From Myxococcales bacterium (lineage in GTDB: Bacteria; Myxococcota_A; Polyangia; Fen-1088), in assembly GCA_003158395.1 (NCBI GenBank), contig PMIX01000126.1, forward strand, positions 1-34,006: a DNA stretch of 34,006 nucleotides, in the 5' to 3' direction. How positions within the stretch are numbered: position 1 is the stretch's first letter; the number at the start of each line of letters is the position of its first letter. Shown piece by piece: positions 19,686 through 29,110 of the stretch. The position numbers and the translations under genes were made by a program. The notes beneath the pieces were generated by a model. That model did not search any database. It was not told the DNA's origin and worked only from the letters and a program-made list of their open reading frames with translations.

Positions 19686-19916
19686 ATGGACCGAAGCAGT
19701 ACCGCTCCTTGCGCAGGTGTTTCCTGGGCCCGGATGATCCCGCTGGCTTTCTTGGGTGGGCTGATCGCTGGGGGCTGTGGCGCAAATGAGCAGACCTTCT
19801 CAGACTCGGGCGGAACGCGGGGCACAGGTGGTGCGGAGGTCACCGGCGGAGCGCCAGGAACAGGTGACCCGCTATACTCGGGTGGCGTGGTTATCGACAC
19901 CGGCGTTCAGTTCTGA
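19686..19916 (+). CDS. Short putative lipoprotein: leader plus Gly-rich linker only
   Basis: 76 aa; lipobox LIAGGCGANEQ followed by GGTRGTGGAEVTGGAPGTGD, then stop with no folded domain. Confidence 0.45.
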   Translation: MDRSSTAPCAGVSWARMIPLAFLGGLIAGGCGANEQTFSDSGGTRGTGGAEVTGGAPGTGDPLYSGGVVIDTGVQF

Positions 19917-19994
19917 CGCCGAATTTGCGCGCGAGGATCTTGCCGACGCGCAACTTGCTGTCGAACAGTCCGGCATTGGTGGTAACGTGGGCTC

Positions 19995-20855
19995 GTGCCC
20001 GAGTTGCCTGATCTCGTTCACGTCGAAGCCGTGCTGGCCCGGTCGGTGTGCGGCTTGCCCATCGTCGACGCCCGCGTGGGCGATCCTGTGGTCCTGCGGC
20101 TCATGCTGCCGGAGCCGTTTCCGGCGGTGCTCTTGGGCAAGCGCATCGCCGACGTGAAGCGGCGCGGTCAGTTCCTGCGCTTCGACCTGGACGATGGGCT
20201 GTGCCTGGTGGTGAACGCCATGCTGACCGGCCGGTACTCGCTGGCGACGGTGGGGACACCGCCTGGACGAGACCCGATCCTGGCGCTGGCCCTCTCGGGC
20301 GGCACCGAGTTGCGCTACTCGGACGAGACCCGCATGGGCAAGATCTATGTGGCTCGCGTGGATCAACTGGATCAGATCCCCGGCTTCGCCAGTCTAGGCG
20401 TCGACCTGCTCTCAGAGGATTTCACGCTGCCGTACATACGGCGCCTGGTGGCCCGCCGGCGTGATCAAGTCCGCCAGTTCCTGCTCGACAAGACCGCGCT
20501 GGCCTCCATCGGAAACGCCTACGCCGACGAGATCCTCTTCGCCGCGCGCCTACACCCCAAGACCTTTTGCCACAAGCTGCAGCCCGACGAAGTGCAGCGC
20601 CTCTATGCGGCTATCCGCAACACACTGGATAGCGCCATTCGCGAGATCCAGGCCCGCAACCTGCCCATCGAGGTCAAGGTGCGCGACTTCCTCAAGGTGC
20701 GCGGCCGCGCCGGCGAGCCCTGCCTGGTCTGCGGGACCACAATCCGCCGGGTGCGCGTGGGCCGTGACGACGCCTGCTTCTGCCCTATCTGCCAGCCCAC
20801 CGAGCGCAAGCCTTTCGTGGATTTTCGCAACGTGCCGAAGAGACCAACAACTTAG
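19995..20855 (+). CDS. mutM: Formamidopyrimidine-DNA glycosylase (Fpg/MutM-like)
   Basis: GTG start, N-terminus PELPD; LDKTALASIGNAYADEILFAARLHP (H2TH region); C-terminal zinc finger CLVCGTTIRRVRVGRDDACFCPICQ. Confidence 0.88.
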   Translation: MPELPDLVHVEAVLARSVCGLPIVDARVGDPVVLRLMLPEPFPAVLLGKRIADVKRRGQFLRFDLDDGLCLVVNAMLTGRYSLATVGTPPGRDPILALALSGGTELRYSDETRMGKIYVARVDQLDQIPGFASLGVDLLSEDFTLPYIRRLVARRRDQVRQFLLDKTALASIGNAYADEILFAARLHPKTFCHKLQPDEVQRLYAAIRNTLDSAIREIQARNLPIEVKVRDFLKVRGRAGEPCLVCGTTIRRVRVGRDDACFCPICQPTERKPFVDFRNVPKRPTT

Positions 20856-20953
20856 CTCGACTGTGGGAAGCTGTTCCATGAGCACGCAAAGCTTCGGCGG
20901 GTCGGCGCTCTTTCTTGCAGCCTTTGGTTTGCTGGCAGTTTTCGGGTCACCAC

Positions 20954-21589
20954 TCAGTCCAACGTCCTCTCTTGGATTTCCGGCGTGAGCACGACGTCGA
21001 TCCGTCGGTTCCGCTGCCGGTTCGCGGCCGAATCATTGGGCGCCAGCGCCCGATATTCAGAGAAGCCCGCAGCGCCCAGATATTTGGGGGCCACCCCTTT
21101 CTCCTGGAGGTATCGCACGACCGTAGCCGCACGCGCGGCGGAAAGCTCCCAGTTGCTCGGAAACCTGTCGCGAAGCTTGGGACCGATCGGCACATCGTCG
21201 GTGTGGCCCTCCACCATGATCATGCGGTTCTCGATGCTGTTCAGGGCATTCGCCACCCTGTCTAGGACCTGCCTTCCGTCGGCGTGGATCTCGGTGCTCC
21301 CGGAGTTGAAGAGGACTTCTTCGACGACCGAGATGGTAAGTCGATCCCTGAGTTGTTTGATGGTGAGCTGTCCCTTGGCCATCTCGTCCTGGAGTTCCCT
21401 GGAAAGGGCCCGGTTGGCCTTGGTCAACTTATCGACTTTGGCCTGGTCGGCCTTCAGTCTCGTTTCGTCGGCCCTGAGCACACGCGATTCCTTCTCCAGG
21501 GCTGCAACCCTCTGATCGCATTCCTTGGTCGAGGCGCAGCCCACCAGGCCCAGTGCCAGCGTCAGTGCGATCAATGCCAGCTTCTTCAT
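20954..21589 (-). CDS. OmpA-family peptidoglycan-binding lipoprotein with coiled coil
   Basis: MKKLALIALTLALGLVGCAS lipobox; coiled-coil; OmpA C-terminal motif VEGHTDDVPIGPKLRDRFPSNWELSAARAATVVRYL. Confidence 0.9.
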   Translation of the reverse strand: MKKLALIALTLALGLVGCASTKECDQRVAALEKESRVLRADETRLKADQAKVDKLTKANRALSRELQDEMAKGQLTIKQLRDRLTISVVEEVLFNSGSTEIHADGRQVLDRVANALNSIENRMIMVEGHTDDVPIGPKLRDRFPSNWELSAARAATVVRYLQEKGVAPKYLGAAGFSEYRALAPNDSAANRQRNRRIDVVLTPEIQERTLD

Positions 21590-21729
21590 CGCATTCTCCC
21601 TTCGTGATTTGGGTGTCCCATGGTCCCCGGGCGCTTCCTTGGACAACTCTCCCGAGAACTGCGGCACAGAAGCCCCCTCGCTCCCTGTTCGATGCCCGAG
21701 ACCGGCCATAGTTACGGACCGGGCGTGAG

Positions 21730-23118
21730 CTACGCGGTGGGATCCGCGCCGCGGATGGTCGGGACCGCCGGAATGCGCGCGCTCACCAGCCAACCGCGCA
21801 CCCATTTCTCTGCTTCTTTGCGCGTGGTCACCTCTCGAATGGCCGTATCGACAAACCCCGCTTCCCCGAGAACATGCTGCAGATATCCAAGGGTGTGGCT
21901 GTAGCGGCCATGGGGATTGATGCGATAGCCCTTCGGCGCGTCCTGGGGCTCCGCGCGTTCAACAGTAAATATCAGAGCCCCTGTGGGGCGCAGCACTCTA
22001 GCGGCGGCCATGATGACATCAGTGAGATCGCCGAAGTAGACGAGCGTATCGGCCGAGACGATCAAGTCACTCGTCAGGACGTGCTGAGCGAGGAACGCTG
22101 TCAATTCTTGAACAACGAGCGTGTCGTACACCCCGCGGGCGCGAGCCAATTCGACCATGGCGGCGGATAGATCGACGCCGAGCAGGACGCGAGCGGCGGG
22201 GCGCAAGAGCGGGCCGCATAGGCCGGTGCCACAGCCGGCGTCGAGCACCGCCAGCCGCCCCTGAGGCTCGCCGAAGACCTGAGCAACCGCCTCGGCGATG
22301 AGCGCGGGTCCGCGGTAGTCGAGTCGAGCCAGATTCGCGTCGAAATTGGGAGCGAATCTCTCAAACTCAGCGCGCACGTACTCGTCCGACGCGCGAAGGG
22401 GTGCGGCTTCGCCAGAGCAAGCCGCGAGCAAATGGCGTGCGCGAGGATCATCGGGAAAGAGGGCGTGCCATCGGCGATAGATCTCGGCGGCCTCCTCGAC
22501 GCGGCCGACAGTACTCAACAGCGCGCCCAGCTGGCGATGGGACTCTGCCTCTTGGGGCGCGAGACGCATCGCCTCGCGATAGGCATCCAGGGCTTCTTCC
22601 ACACGGTCCAGGCTCCCCAGCGCGTTGCCCAAGTTCTGCCAGGCCGGCGCATGATCCGGTCTCAGCGCTATGACCTCACGAAATGTGACGACCGCGCCCT
22701 CCAGGTCGCCCCGCTCGCGGCGAACCGTACCCAGGTTGTTGAGGGCGTTTGCGTCCCTGGGGCGCAACTCAAGCGCGCGTCGGTAGTCCGCCTCGGCCTC
22801 ATCGAGGCGGCGAAGCTGCTTGAGCACATTGCCCCGGTTGTTCAGGATATCTGGGTGGTCGGGTTTCAGCGCAAGCGCGCGTCCCATGAGCTGCAGGGCT
22901 TTCTCCGACTGACCCAGTTGATGCTCGGCCACGCCGAGGAAGTTCAGGGCATCAATGTGGTGAGGGGAGGCGGCCAGGATCGCGCGATAGACCTTCGCTG
23001 CCTCTTCAATGTGGCCTTCCTGATGCTTGCGTATCGCCGAAGCCAGGTCCTCGCGGACTGATTGGCCGGTGGCGTGGCGACCCAACTTCCTTTTGCGGCG
23101 CTTCAGTTTGGCTGACAT
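21730..23118 (-). CDS. TPR protein with C-terminal class I SAM-dependent methyltransferase
   Basis: 463 aa from MSAKLKRRKRKLG; several TPRs; methyltransferase motif LAVLDAGCGTGLCGPLLRPAARVLLGVDLSAAMVELAR. Confidence 0.88.
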   Translation of the reverse strand: MSAKLKRRKRKLGRHATGQSVREDLASAIRKHQEGHIEEAAKVYRAILAASPHHIDALNFLGVAEHQLGQSEKALQLMGRALALKPDHPDILNNRGNVLKQLRRLDEAEADYRRALELRPRDANALNNLGTVRRERGDLEGAVVTFREVIALRPDHAPAWQNLGNALGSLDRVEEALDAYREAMRLAPQEAESHRQLGALLSTVGRVEEAAEIYRRWHALFPDDPRARHLLAACSGEAAPLRASDEYVRAEFERFAPNFDANLARLDYRGPALIAEAVAQVFGEPQGRLAVLDAGCGTGLCGPLLRPAARVLLGVDLSAAMVELARARGVYDTLVVQELTAFLAQHVLTSDLIVSADTLVYFGDLTDVIMAAARVLRPTGALIFTVERAEPQDAPKGYRINPHGRYSHTLGYLQHVLGEAGFVDTAIREVTTRKEAEKWVRGWLVSARIPAVPTIRGADPTA

Positions 23119-23237
23119 AGGCTCACCTTGCGGGCACGAATTTGCTCGGAAGAGAAAAATCGCAGCCCGTAGGGCAGGCGTCAACACCGGATCTCCGGCG
23201 CCGGGGCACGCGTGATTGTCGCCGGCAATGACGTGGG

Positions 23238-24581
23238 CTATCGGTAGACCTCGGCGCTCGCGAGCGACGAACCCGAGCTGTCTCCGCCTGTGATCAGCAC
23301 GGCTCCATCCGGCAACAACGTCGCCGCGTGGAACTCCCTTTCCGCGGCCATGCTGGCGGTGGCCGCGCAGGTGCCGGCGGTAGGGTCGTACAGCTCCGCA
23401 CTCGCGAGGGAATTCCCCCAGGTCCCTCCGCCCTGGTATCCCCCAGCAATGAGCACCAACCCACTCGGGAGCAAGGTCGTCGTGTGGCAAGTCCTTGCCG
23501 CAGTCATCGAGCCGGTGGACGCAAATTTCCCGTTCGCGGGGTCGTATAGCTCCAGGCTGCTGCTCGCGAAATAGCCCTCAAAGCCGTGCGGCCCGCCCGC
23601 CACAAGCACGCTTCCGTTCGGCAACAGCGTGCCGGTGGGAGATGATCTTCGATTGCTCATGCTGCCTGTCGCTGTGAACGTCGCGGCCGTTGGGTCATAG
23701 AGCTCCGCGCTGACGAGTCCGTCATTGTTCCCGGTGTCAGTCGGCGCGACAAATCCGCCAGCAAGGAGCACGGTCCCGTCTCGCAGCAGAGTGGCCGCGT
23801 GTTGACGTCTTGCGACGGCCAAGTTGCCGGTCGGCGTGAATCTCGCAGTTGCTGGCTCGTACAGCTCGGCGCTCACCAGCGCGCTTGTGCCCGAGTATCC
23901 GCCCGCGAGGAGCACCATCCCGCTCTGCAAAAGAGTGGCGGTGTGCTCGGTCCTTGGTACGGTCAGGTTTCCGGTGACCGCGAATGTCCCGGTGGCTGCG
24001 TCATATAGCTCCGCGCCCGCACCGCCCCCTCCGCCGGTGACAAGGACCTTGCCCGTGGTCAAGAGCGTCGCCGTATGGCCGGACCGTGCCACCGTCATGT
24101 TGCCAGTGGCTGTGAATGTGCCGCTGCTCGGGTCGTAGAGCTCCGCGCTCGCAAGAGCCTGGTTGTTGCTGACACCTCCGGCGATGAGGATTTTGCCGCC
24201 GGGCAACAATGTCGCCGTGTGGTGGGACCTTGCCGCAGTCATGTTGCCCACCCGCGCGAAACCGGACGCGCCAGCTGCGGCAACGGACGCGTCGTTGCCG
24301 GCGGCGCCTCCTGTGCCCATCCCGATTGTGCCGCCGGTGCCGACTGCGCCGCCAGTCCTTCCCACGTCAGCCCTGCCCGGGTTGCCGCCGGTGCTCGTCA
24401 GATCGCTCGCGGAGTCCCAGGTGAAAGGAGCGTCAGCTCCGGTGCCGACTGCGCCGCCAGCCGGGACCGCGCCATCGGGAGTGCCGCCCTGGCGGGTTTC
24501 CTTGGAGCCGCAGCCGAGTGCTACGACAGCGGCGAAAAACCCAGCAGCGCTAGAGTGTCTTCGTATCAGGAGGCTCCCCAT
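23238..24581 (-). CDS. Kelch-like repeat lipoprotein
   Basis: Start MGSLLIRRHSSAAGFFAAVVALGCGSK; repeated TAARSHHTATLLPGGKILIAGG...ASAELYDPSSGTFTATG units. Confidence 0.88.
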   Translation of the reverse strand: MGSLLIRRHSSAAGFFAAVVALGCGSKETRQGGTPDGAVPAGGAVGTGADAPFTWDSASDLTSTGGNPGRADVGRTGGAVGTGGTIGMGTGGAAGNDASVAAAGASGFARVGNMTAARSHHTATLLPGGKILIAGGVSNNQALASAELYDPSSGTFTATGNMTVARSGHTATLLTTGKVLVTGGGGGAGAELYDAATGTFAVTGNLTVPRTEHTATLLQSGMVLLAGGYSGTSALVSAELYEPATARFTPTGNLAVARRQHAATLLRDGTVLLAGGFVAPTDTGNNDGLVSAELYDPTAATFTATGSMSNRRSSPTGTLLPNGSVLVAGGPHGFEGYFASSSLELYDPANGKFASTGSMTAARTCHTTTLLPSGLVLIAGGYQGGGTWGNSLASAELYDPTAGTCAATASMAAEREFHAATLLPDGAVLITGGDSSGSSLASAEVYR

Positions 24582-24792
24582 ACTGAAGTTCCCGCCGGCC
24601 GAGAGAAAACGACCCCGCCACCGTCGACAATTTCGGAGCCGGGCCACGGGAAGGATTGATGAAGACAACGAACCATTGCGAGTGTCTTCCCCTACGCTAA
24701 TGCAAGCGCGCTGCCAAGCCAAGTACGGCGCAATCTCGCGCCGTTGACGGGAGCGAGGACGACACGACTATGGCGCATATGTCATCCCCCGT

Positions 24793-24898
24793 GCCGAGAT
24801 TCGCCTCTGTGGGAAAGGAAATTGAAGTCCAAGCCGGGGCGGAGAATCTGGCCAAGAAAGACGCGCGCCCATTAGAGTGGCCGCCATCCTCGCGCCCC
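24793..24898 (+). pseudogene. Decayed RAYT/Y1 transposase fragment (3' portion)
   Basis: GAGATTCGCCTCTGTGGGAAAGGAAATTGAAGTCCAAGCCGGGGCGGAGAATCTGGCCAAGAAAGACGCGCGCCCATTAGAGTGGCCGCCATCCTCGCG aligns by eye with 28791-28897 inside the intact RAYT gene. Confidence 0.75.
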
Positions 24899-24926
24899 CG
24901 CCTGCCCGTGCTAGAACCAGAGCATC

Positions 24927-25364
24927 TTGAGTCCTGACGGCCCCATAGGTCAGATGATGTCGTGGTTGGGTGCCGCGACGGTGTTGTGGTCGACACCATT
25001 GCTGGTGCTCATCGCGCTGGTGTTCATTTTCGACCCGAAAGGCGCGCTGGAGATCCTTGGGCTGAATCGCAAAGGCAAGGTGGACCAGTCATGGGCACCC
25101 TCCAGACGACGCTGGATACGCGCGGGTGCCTGCATCGGTGGGGTCTTGATGTTGTGGTGGACGGGCCTGTTGCTCGAGGTCATCCGTGGCGAGCTGGCCC
25201 AAGGCGGGCATGGCCTGCTCCGCTTCGCCTGGCGCGCGCACGGCGGCGTGACCCACGCGCTCCTGTTACTGGTTGGCGTCCCAGTACTGCTGGCGGGATC
25301 GGTGGTAATACCGGTCAGGGTGTGGCGGGTCACACGCGCGCCTACGGCAAGCCCGCCGTTCTAA
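24927..25364 (+). CDS. Small integral membrane protein
   Basis: 145 aa (TTG start, or ATG at 24951); three hydrophobic helices (WSTPLLVLIALVFIF; GACIGGVLMLWWTGLLLEV; HALLLLVGVPVLLAGSVV). Confidence 0.55.
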   Translation: MSPDGPIGQMMSWLGAATVLWSTPLLVLIALVFIFDPKGALEILGLNRKGKVDQSWAPSRRRWIRAGACIGGVLMLWWTGLLLEVIRGELAQGGHGLLRFAWRAHGGVTHALLLLVGVPVLLAGSVVIPVRVWRVTRAPTASPPF

Positions 25365-25406
25365 ATCCCTGGTTCCCTGCCCGTCGTCCCGAAGACACGC
25401 CCGTTG

Positions 25407-26069
25407 CTATCGCCTGGCGTAGATCCCCCTCGACCGCCGCTTCGGACCATCCTCGAGCGCCCATGCTGGATCCACGCCCACGGAACGGCACAGCTCCTCG
25501 TACGCCGCCTGCCGCTCCGCGCGAACGCGAGAACCCAACCGGAGATACAGCGGTCTGTGCGTCCAGTCGAACGACGCGGTCGAACCGCCATAAAGGAAAT
25601 GCGCCAACGCCGCCGCGTGTACGCGGAGATCGTCGTTCCCCTTGACTGCACAGTACAGCAACCGCCGGCGTACGGCTTCGGTCGGGTGTGCCTCAGCCAG
25701 CGACAAAGCCTCCGTCAGGCCCTTGCCGGGGGTGACATTCGGCAGGGTATCAAGCAGAATGCTTTCGACTTTGTCGCTCGAAATGCGCTTTCGCGCCGCC
25801 AGGCGCCGGGTCGCGTGCAACCGGAGTTCGAGATTGCGGCTCGACAGCAGACCCTCAATCCCGTCCAGCGCGCGAGCCGTTCCCAGAGTGTCCAGCGCTT
25901 CGATGTCGCGAAAGTCGCTGCGGCGGGACAACAACAGATCCTCGGCCTGCTGCCTTTCCGTCGGGCAAAGACTCTTCAGAGCCTCCAGGTCGTAGCCAAT
26001 CCCATCATGCCATTCCACGTAGCCAATGTTCACACTTTGCAGAAAGCGCTGGTATTCAGGGCTGGCCAT
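25407..26069 (-). CDS. HEAT-repeat-like helical protein, function unknown
   Basis: 220 aa from MASPEYQRFLQSVNIGYVEWHDGIGYDLEALK; helical repeats ALDTLGTARALDGIEGLLSSRNLELRLHATRRLAARK. Confidence 0.65.
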   Translation of the reverse strand: MASPEYQRFLQSVNIGYVEWHDGIGYDLEALKSLCPTERQQAEDLLLSRRSDFRDIEALDTLGTARALDGIEGLLSSRNLELRLHATRRLAARKRISSDKVESILLDTLPNVTPGKGLTEALSLAEAHPTEAVRRRLLYCAVKGNDDLRVHAAALAHFLYGGSTASFDWTHRPLYLRLGSRVRAERQAAYEELCRSVGVDPAWALEDGPKRRSRGIYARR

Positions 26070-26143
26070 CAGCAATCTCCATGAGAGATGGACATCTTGA
26101 CTTGTCCGCAGGATTTGGTCCACTCTCCGTGCGGGATTGCGAG

Positions 26144-26485
26144 ATGACACGAAAGCGACGCACACCATCCGACAGAGTTCCGGAAGAACTCCGCAGAGCG
26201 GGCCGATCCTTGGAGAACGAAGTCCTATCGCTCGCCCTGGAAGGGCTTGTGGCAACTCAACGCCGGCTGCGCCAACGGCGGCCCGAAGTCGCACCGGATC
26301 ACGCCGATGAGTTGGATACCCATTGCCGACACGTCATGAGGTCCTGCTTCGAGATCGTCGCCACCACTCTTGCGAAACGAGGGGACCCGCTGCAGGCGCA
26401 AGGCCTGATCCTGAAGACCTATCCGTGGATAGACACCCACAATCTCGAGGAGCTCTTGCAGGAAGGCCTCTACTACGCGAAATAG
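26144..26485 (+). CDS. Hypothetical helical protein divergent from the HEAT-like gene
   Basis: Start MTRKRRTPSDRVPEELRRAGRSLENEV; 113 aa, protein-like composition. Confidence 0.5.
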   Translation: MTRKRRTPSDRVPEELRRAGRSLENEVLSLALEGLVATQRRLRQRRPEVAPDHADELDTHCRHVMRSCFEIVATTLAKRGDPLQAQGLILKTYPWIDTHNLEELLQEGLYYAK

Positions 26486-26602
26486 CCACTTCGGATGGGC
26501 GTGGTAGTGGCCGGCCACTTCTGACACTCGGGGTTGGCTTCACAATCTCGTATCTGTGGGAGGCCGCTGGGAGCACCCAATGCGCTGCCCGCGCAACCTT
26601 CT

Positions 26603-26782
26603 TCAGCCCGCCATTGGCTCGTCGTCGCAGAGCCAACCCAAGTATTGGCTCTTGTCTTTCGCAATAATTGCCATCTTCTCATTGTCGGAAAGTTTGGCGA
26701 TTCGAATTGCGTGCTTTGTGTAGTTTGGGTACTCAGCTTCGCTTACCCCGGACCCATCGAGCGTGCTGCCGCACCACGGAAA
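26603..26782 (-). pseudogene. Orphan C-terminal-like frame in an AT-richer patch
   Basis: Stop-to-stop frame FPWCGSTLDGSGVSEAEYPNYTKHAIRIAKLSDNEKMAIIAKDKSQYLGWLCDDEPMAG*; protein-like, no upstream start. Confidence 0.4.
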
Positions 26783-26804
26783 TCAACCTAAGTCGGGGAT
26801 TGAT

Positions 26805-27083
26805 TCAGATAGAGCTCTTGGGGGATTGGAAGATTCGGGAGCCCTCCGACAGGATCTGCCCGATGCAAGAACGAAGCAGGTCGCTATAGGCATGAGCCAT
26901 CTCAATCCAATGCGATGGCGAACGACGATGCGTTCTGTTCAGACTCCTCACCCGCTCCAATGCCTTCACATCGACATCTAGCCTCAGATCGCTAATCGCG
27001 TTCTCGATATGAACACGACACAGCATCCCGTGCGCGACGTAGTAGCCATCGGGAAGGTGTCCGCTTTCGAGGCCCCTGCGCAA
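26805..27083 (-). CDS. Hypothetical small protein or gene fragment
   Basis: 92 aa, TTG start; GYYVAHGMLCRVHIENAISDLRLDVDVKALERVRSLNRTHRRSPSHWIEMAHAYSDLLRSCIGQILSEG; protein-like, 5' end runs into the dispersed repeat at 27080. Confidence 0.4.
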   Translation of the reverse strand: MRRGLESGHLPDGYYVAHGMLCRVHIENAISDLRLDVDVKALERVRSLNRTHRRSPSHWIEMAHAYSDLLRSCIGQILSEGSRIFQSPKSSI

Positions 27084-27104
27084 GACTCTGGCACTGCCCC
27101 TGCG
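27080..27104 (+). repeat. Dispersed short repeat copy 1 (GCAAGACTCTGGCACTGCCCCTGCG)
   Basis: Same 21-nt core at 29347, 29391 and 29883 (one substitution in the last). Confidence 0.8.
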
Positions 27105-27262
27105 GAAGTTGGGTTAGCCAATACCTACATTCACCGCTTGGCCTGTACTAATTGCCGCAGATCTGAATATGCCTCTGGCACTACCCCAGCGCACTGCCCC
27201 AGCGCCCCCAACGAGGGTCGGTGACAGTCCCAGGGCGGCAGAGCATTTCCGGCTGATCAGGG

Positions 27263-27808
27263 TCAAAACGTGAGCGTCGTGCGGTGGCCGATGCCGAGGC
27301 CGATTAGGGCTCCGATCGTCGCCGTGAAGGCGCCCAAGCCGAGTCCGTACTTGAGCGCGTATGACTTGCATTCCCCGCGCTGACTTTCGTCGCTCGAGCA
27401 TTGCATCGATTCGGCTGCTGAGCCGAGCAGTAGTCCCCCCACAAGACCGGGCAATACTCCGATCAAGGCCCCTTCGAGGGCCCCGAGACTCCGGTTCTTG
27501 TAGGTGATGGCCCGCGTACGGTCGAAGGGGATTTCCGTCAGGTTAGGGGAAGAGAGCCGGCTGTCCTCGCGAAAGATGAAGGAGCCAGCGTTTGCGCCAA
27601 GCAAGTACCCGGCGCGCGGCTCCGGGGTTGTGGCCGTGCTACCGGATGGCTGCAGAGCCACCTCCATTCGCCGATCGGATACTCCGCGCAGCACCGCTTG
27701 GGCGGCCGCAGGCGTAACCGGTCTCGTCACGGCCTTGGTGTTCGAGCACGCCATCGCTGGCAGCAAGGTCACTGCCACCGCCACAAACGTCGGTCTGCGA
27801 TACCTCAT
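27263..27808 (-). CDS. Hypothetical lipoprotein with C-terminal glycine-zipper-like TM segments
   Basis: 181 aa from MRYRRPTFVAVAVTLLPAMACSNTK (lipobox); ALEGALIGVLPGLVGGLLLGSAAES and GLGLGAFTATIGALIGLGIGH. Confidence 0.7.
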   Translation of the reverse strand: MRYRRPTFVAVAVTLLPAMACSNTKAVTRPVTPAAAQAVLRGVSDRRMEVALQPSGSTATTPEPRAGYLLGANAGSFIFREDSRLSSPNLTEIPFDRTRAITYKNRSLGALEGALIGVLPGLVGGLLLGSAAESMQCSSDESQRGECKSYALKYGLGLGAFTATIGALIGLGIGHRTTLTF

Positions 27809-28183
27809 GAGTGGCACAGCGCGAACCATCTTAACACCGCACGTCCCCATACAGAATGCGGTTCTGAGCCGCGAACCGTCGCTCATCGCTGGCCCACCGT
27901 GAGCATAGGGCGGACAAGCCCACTCTTCGCCGAACATCGTCGCGTGCCAAGGTGGCCGACAGCCATATCGCCTCTTCGCGATTGAGGTTGCAGAGGCCGA
28001 AGAGGAAACCCGAAAGCAACGCCCACGGCGAGCGGCTGGAAGGTGGCTCTCTGCGCGCGCAGAGCCAGCCCAATCGTCGCAACAAGGCAGAGATTCGTCA
28101 GGGCGAGGGGGGTGGGGGAAGCTGGGCAGCGCCCGCGTTCTGACCCTCACGCAACCATTTCCCGCCCCCGCCGAAAATCACGT

Positions 28184-29110
28184 ATGCCGCGATCACTGCG
28201 CTTCGTACCTGAGAATGCCCTCGTTGAGGTCACCACCCGTACCTTGCAAGGCAGGCTGCTGCTCAGACCGTCGCCAGAACTGAACGACCTGGTTCTTGGT
28301 GTCATCGGCAAGGCCCAAGATCGCTACAGAATGGTCATTCACGCCTTTGTTGTGACCTCGACACACGCACACTACATTCTGTCCCCCACCAGCGCCGAGC
28401 AGCTTGCCCGGTTCATGCAGTTCGTGGACGCCAATATCGCCAAGGAAGCCGGACGCTTGCACCTGTGGCCGGAACGGTTGTGGTCGAGACGGTACCGGTC
28501 AATTGTCATCGCCGACGATAATGCCGCCCTGGCACGCCTTCGCTATGTCCTGGCCCACGGGGCGAAGGAAGGCCTGGTTGGGGGCGGCCCAGGGTCTTGG
28601 CCAGGCCCCCACTGCATCGCGGCTCTCTCCAGTGGCCAGTTGCTGCGCGGAACATGGTTCGACCGCGGCGCCGAGTACAAGGCCAGGCAACGTGGCGAGT
28701 CCGTCCTCGCCATGCAGTTCGCCACCACCTTCGACGTCAACCTGACCCCGCTCCCATGCTTGCGCCACCTGACTCAATCCCAGCGTCAGGCGGAGATTCG
28801 GCACATGGTGAGGGAAATCGAAGCCCAGGCCGAGGCGGAGAATCTGGCCAAGGGACGCACGCCTATGGGAGTGGCCGCCATCCTTGCGCAGGATCCACAT
28901 TCGCGGCCGGCCTCCACGGACCGCAGCCCGGCACCCTTTGTCCATGCGTCGGACAAACAGACGGCACTCGAGTTCCGCGCCAAGTACCGTGTCTACGTTG
29001 ATGCGTTTCGCTCAGGCGCTTGGCGGCTGAAGGCGCGGGCTGCCGATTTCGCGGAAATGTTCCCTTTGTGGTCGTTCCCGCCCGCCTTGCCATTCAACGC
29101 CCCGGCCTGA
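28184..29110 (+). mobile_element. REP-associated tyrosine transposase-like (RAYT / Y1_Tnp, IS200-like) protein
   Basis: 308 aa; MPRSLRFVPENALVEVTTRTLQGRLLLRP; HUH motif in FVVTSTHAHYILSP; candidate catalytic Tyr in RLRYVLAHGAKEGLV. Confidence 0.85.

Noticed and set aside
20878-20988. 36-aa hydrophobic ORF MSTQSFGGSALFLAAFGLLAVFGSPLSPTSSLGFPA
   Set aside because: Overlaps the OmpA gene 3' end; too short to support without conservation data.
26506-26519. Palindrome AGTGGCCGGCCACT after the 26144 gene
   Set aside because: No T-tract and no other copies; could be a weak terminator but unsupported.
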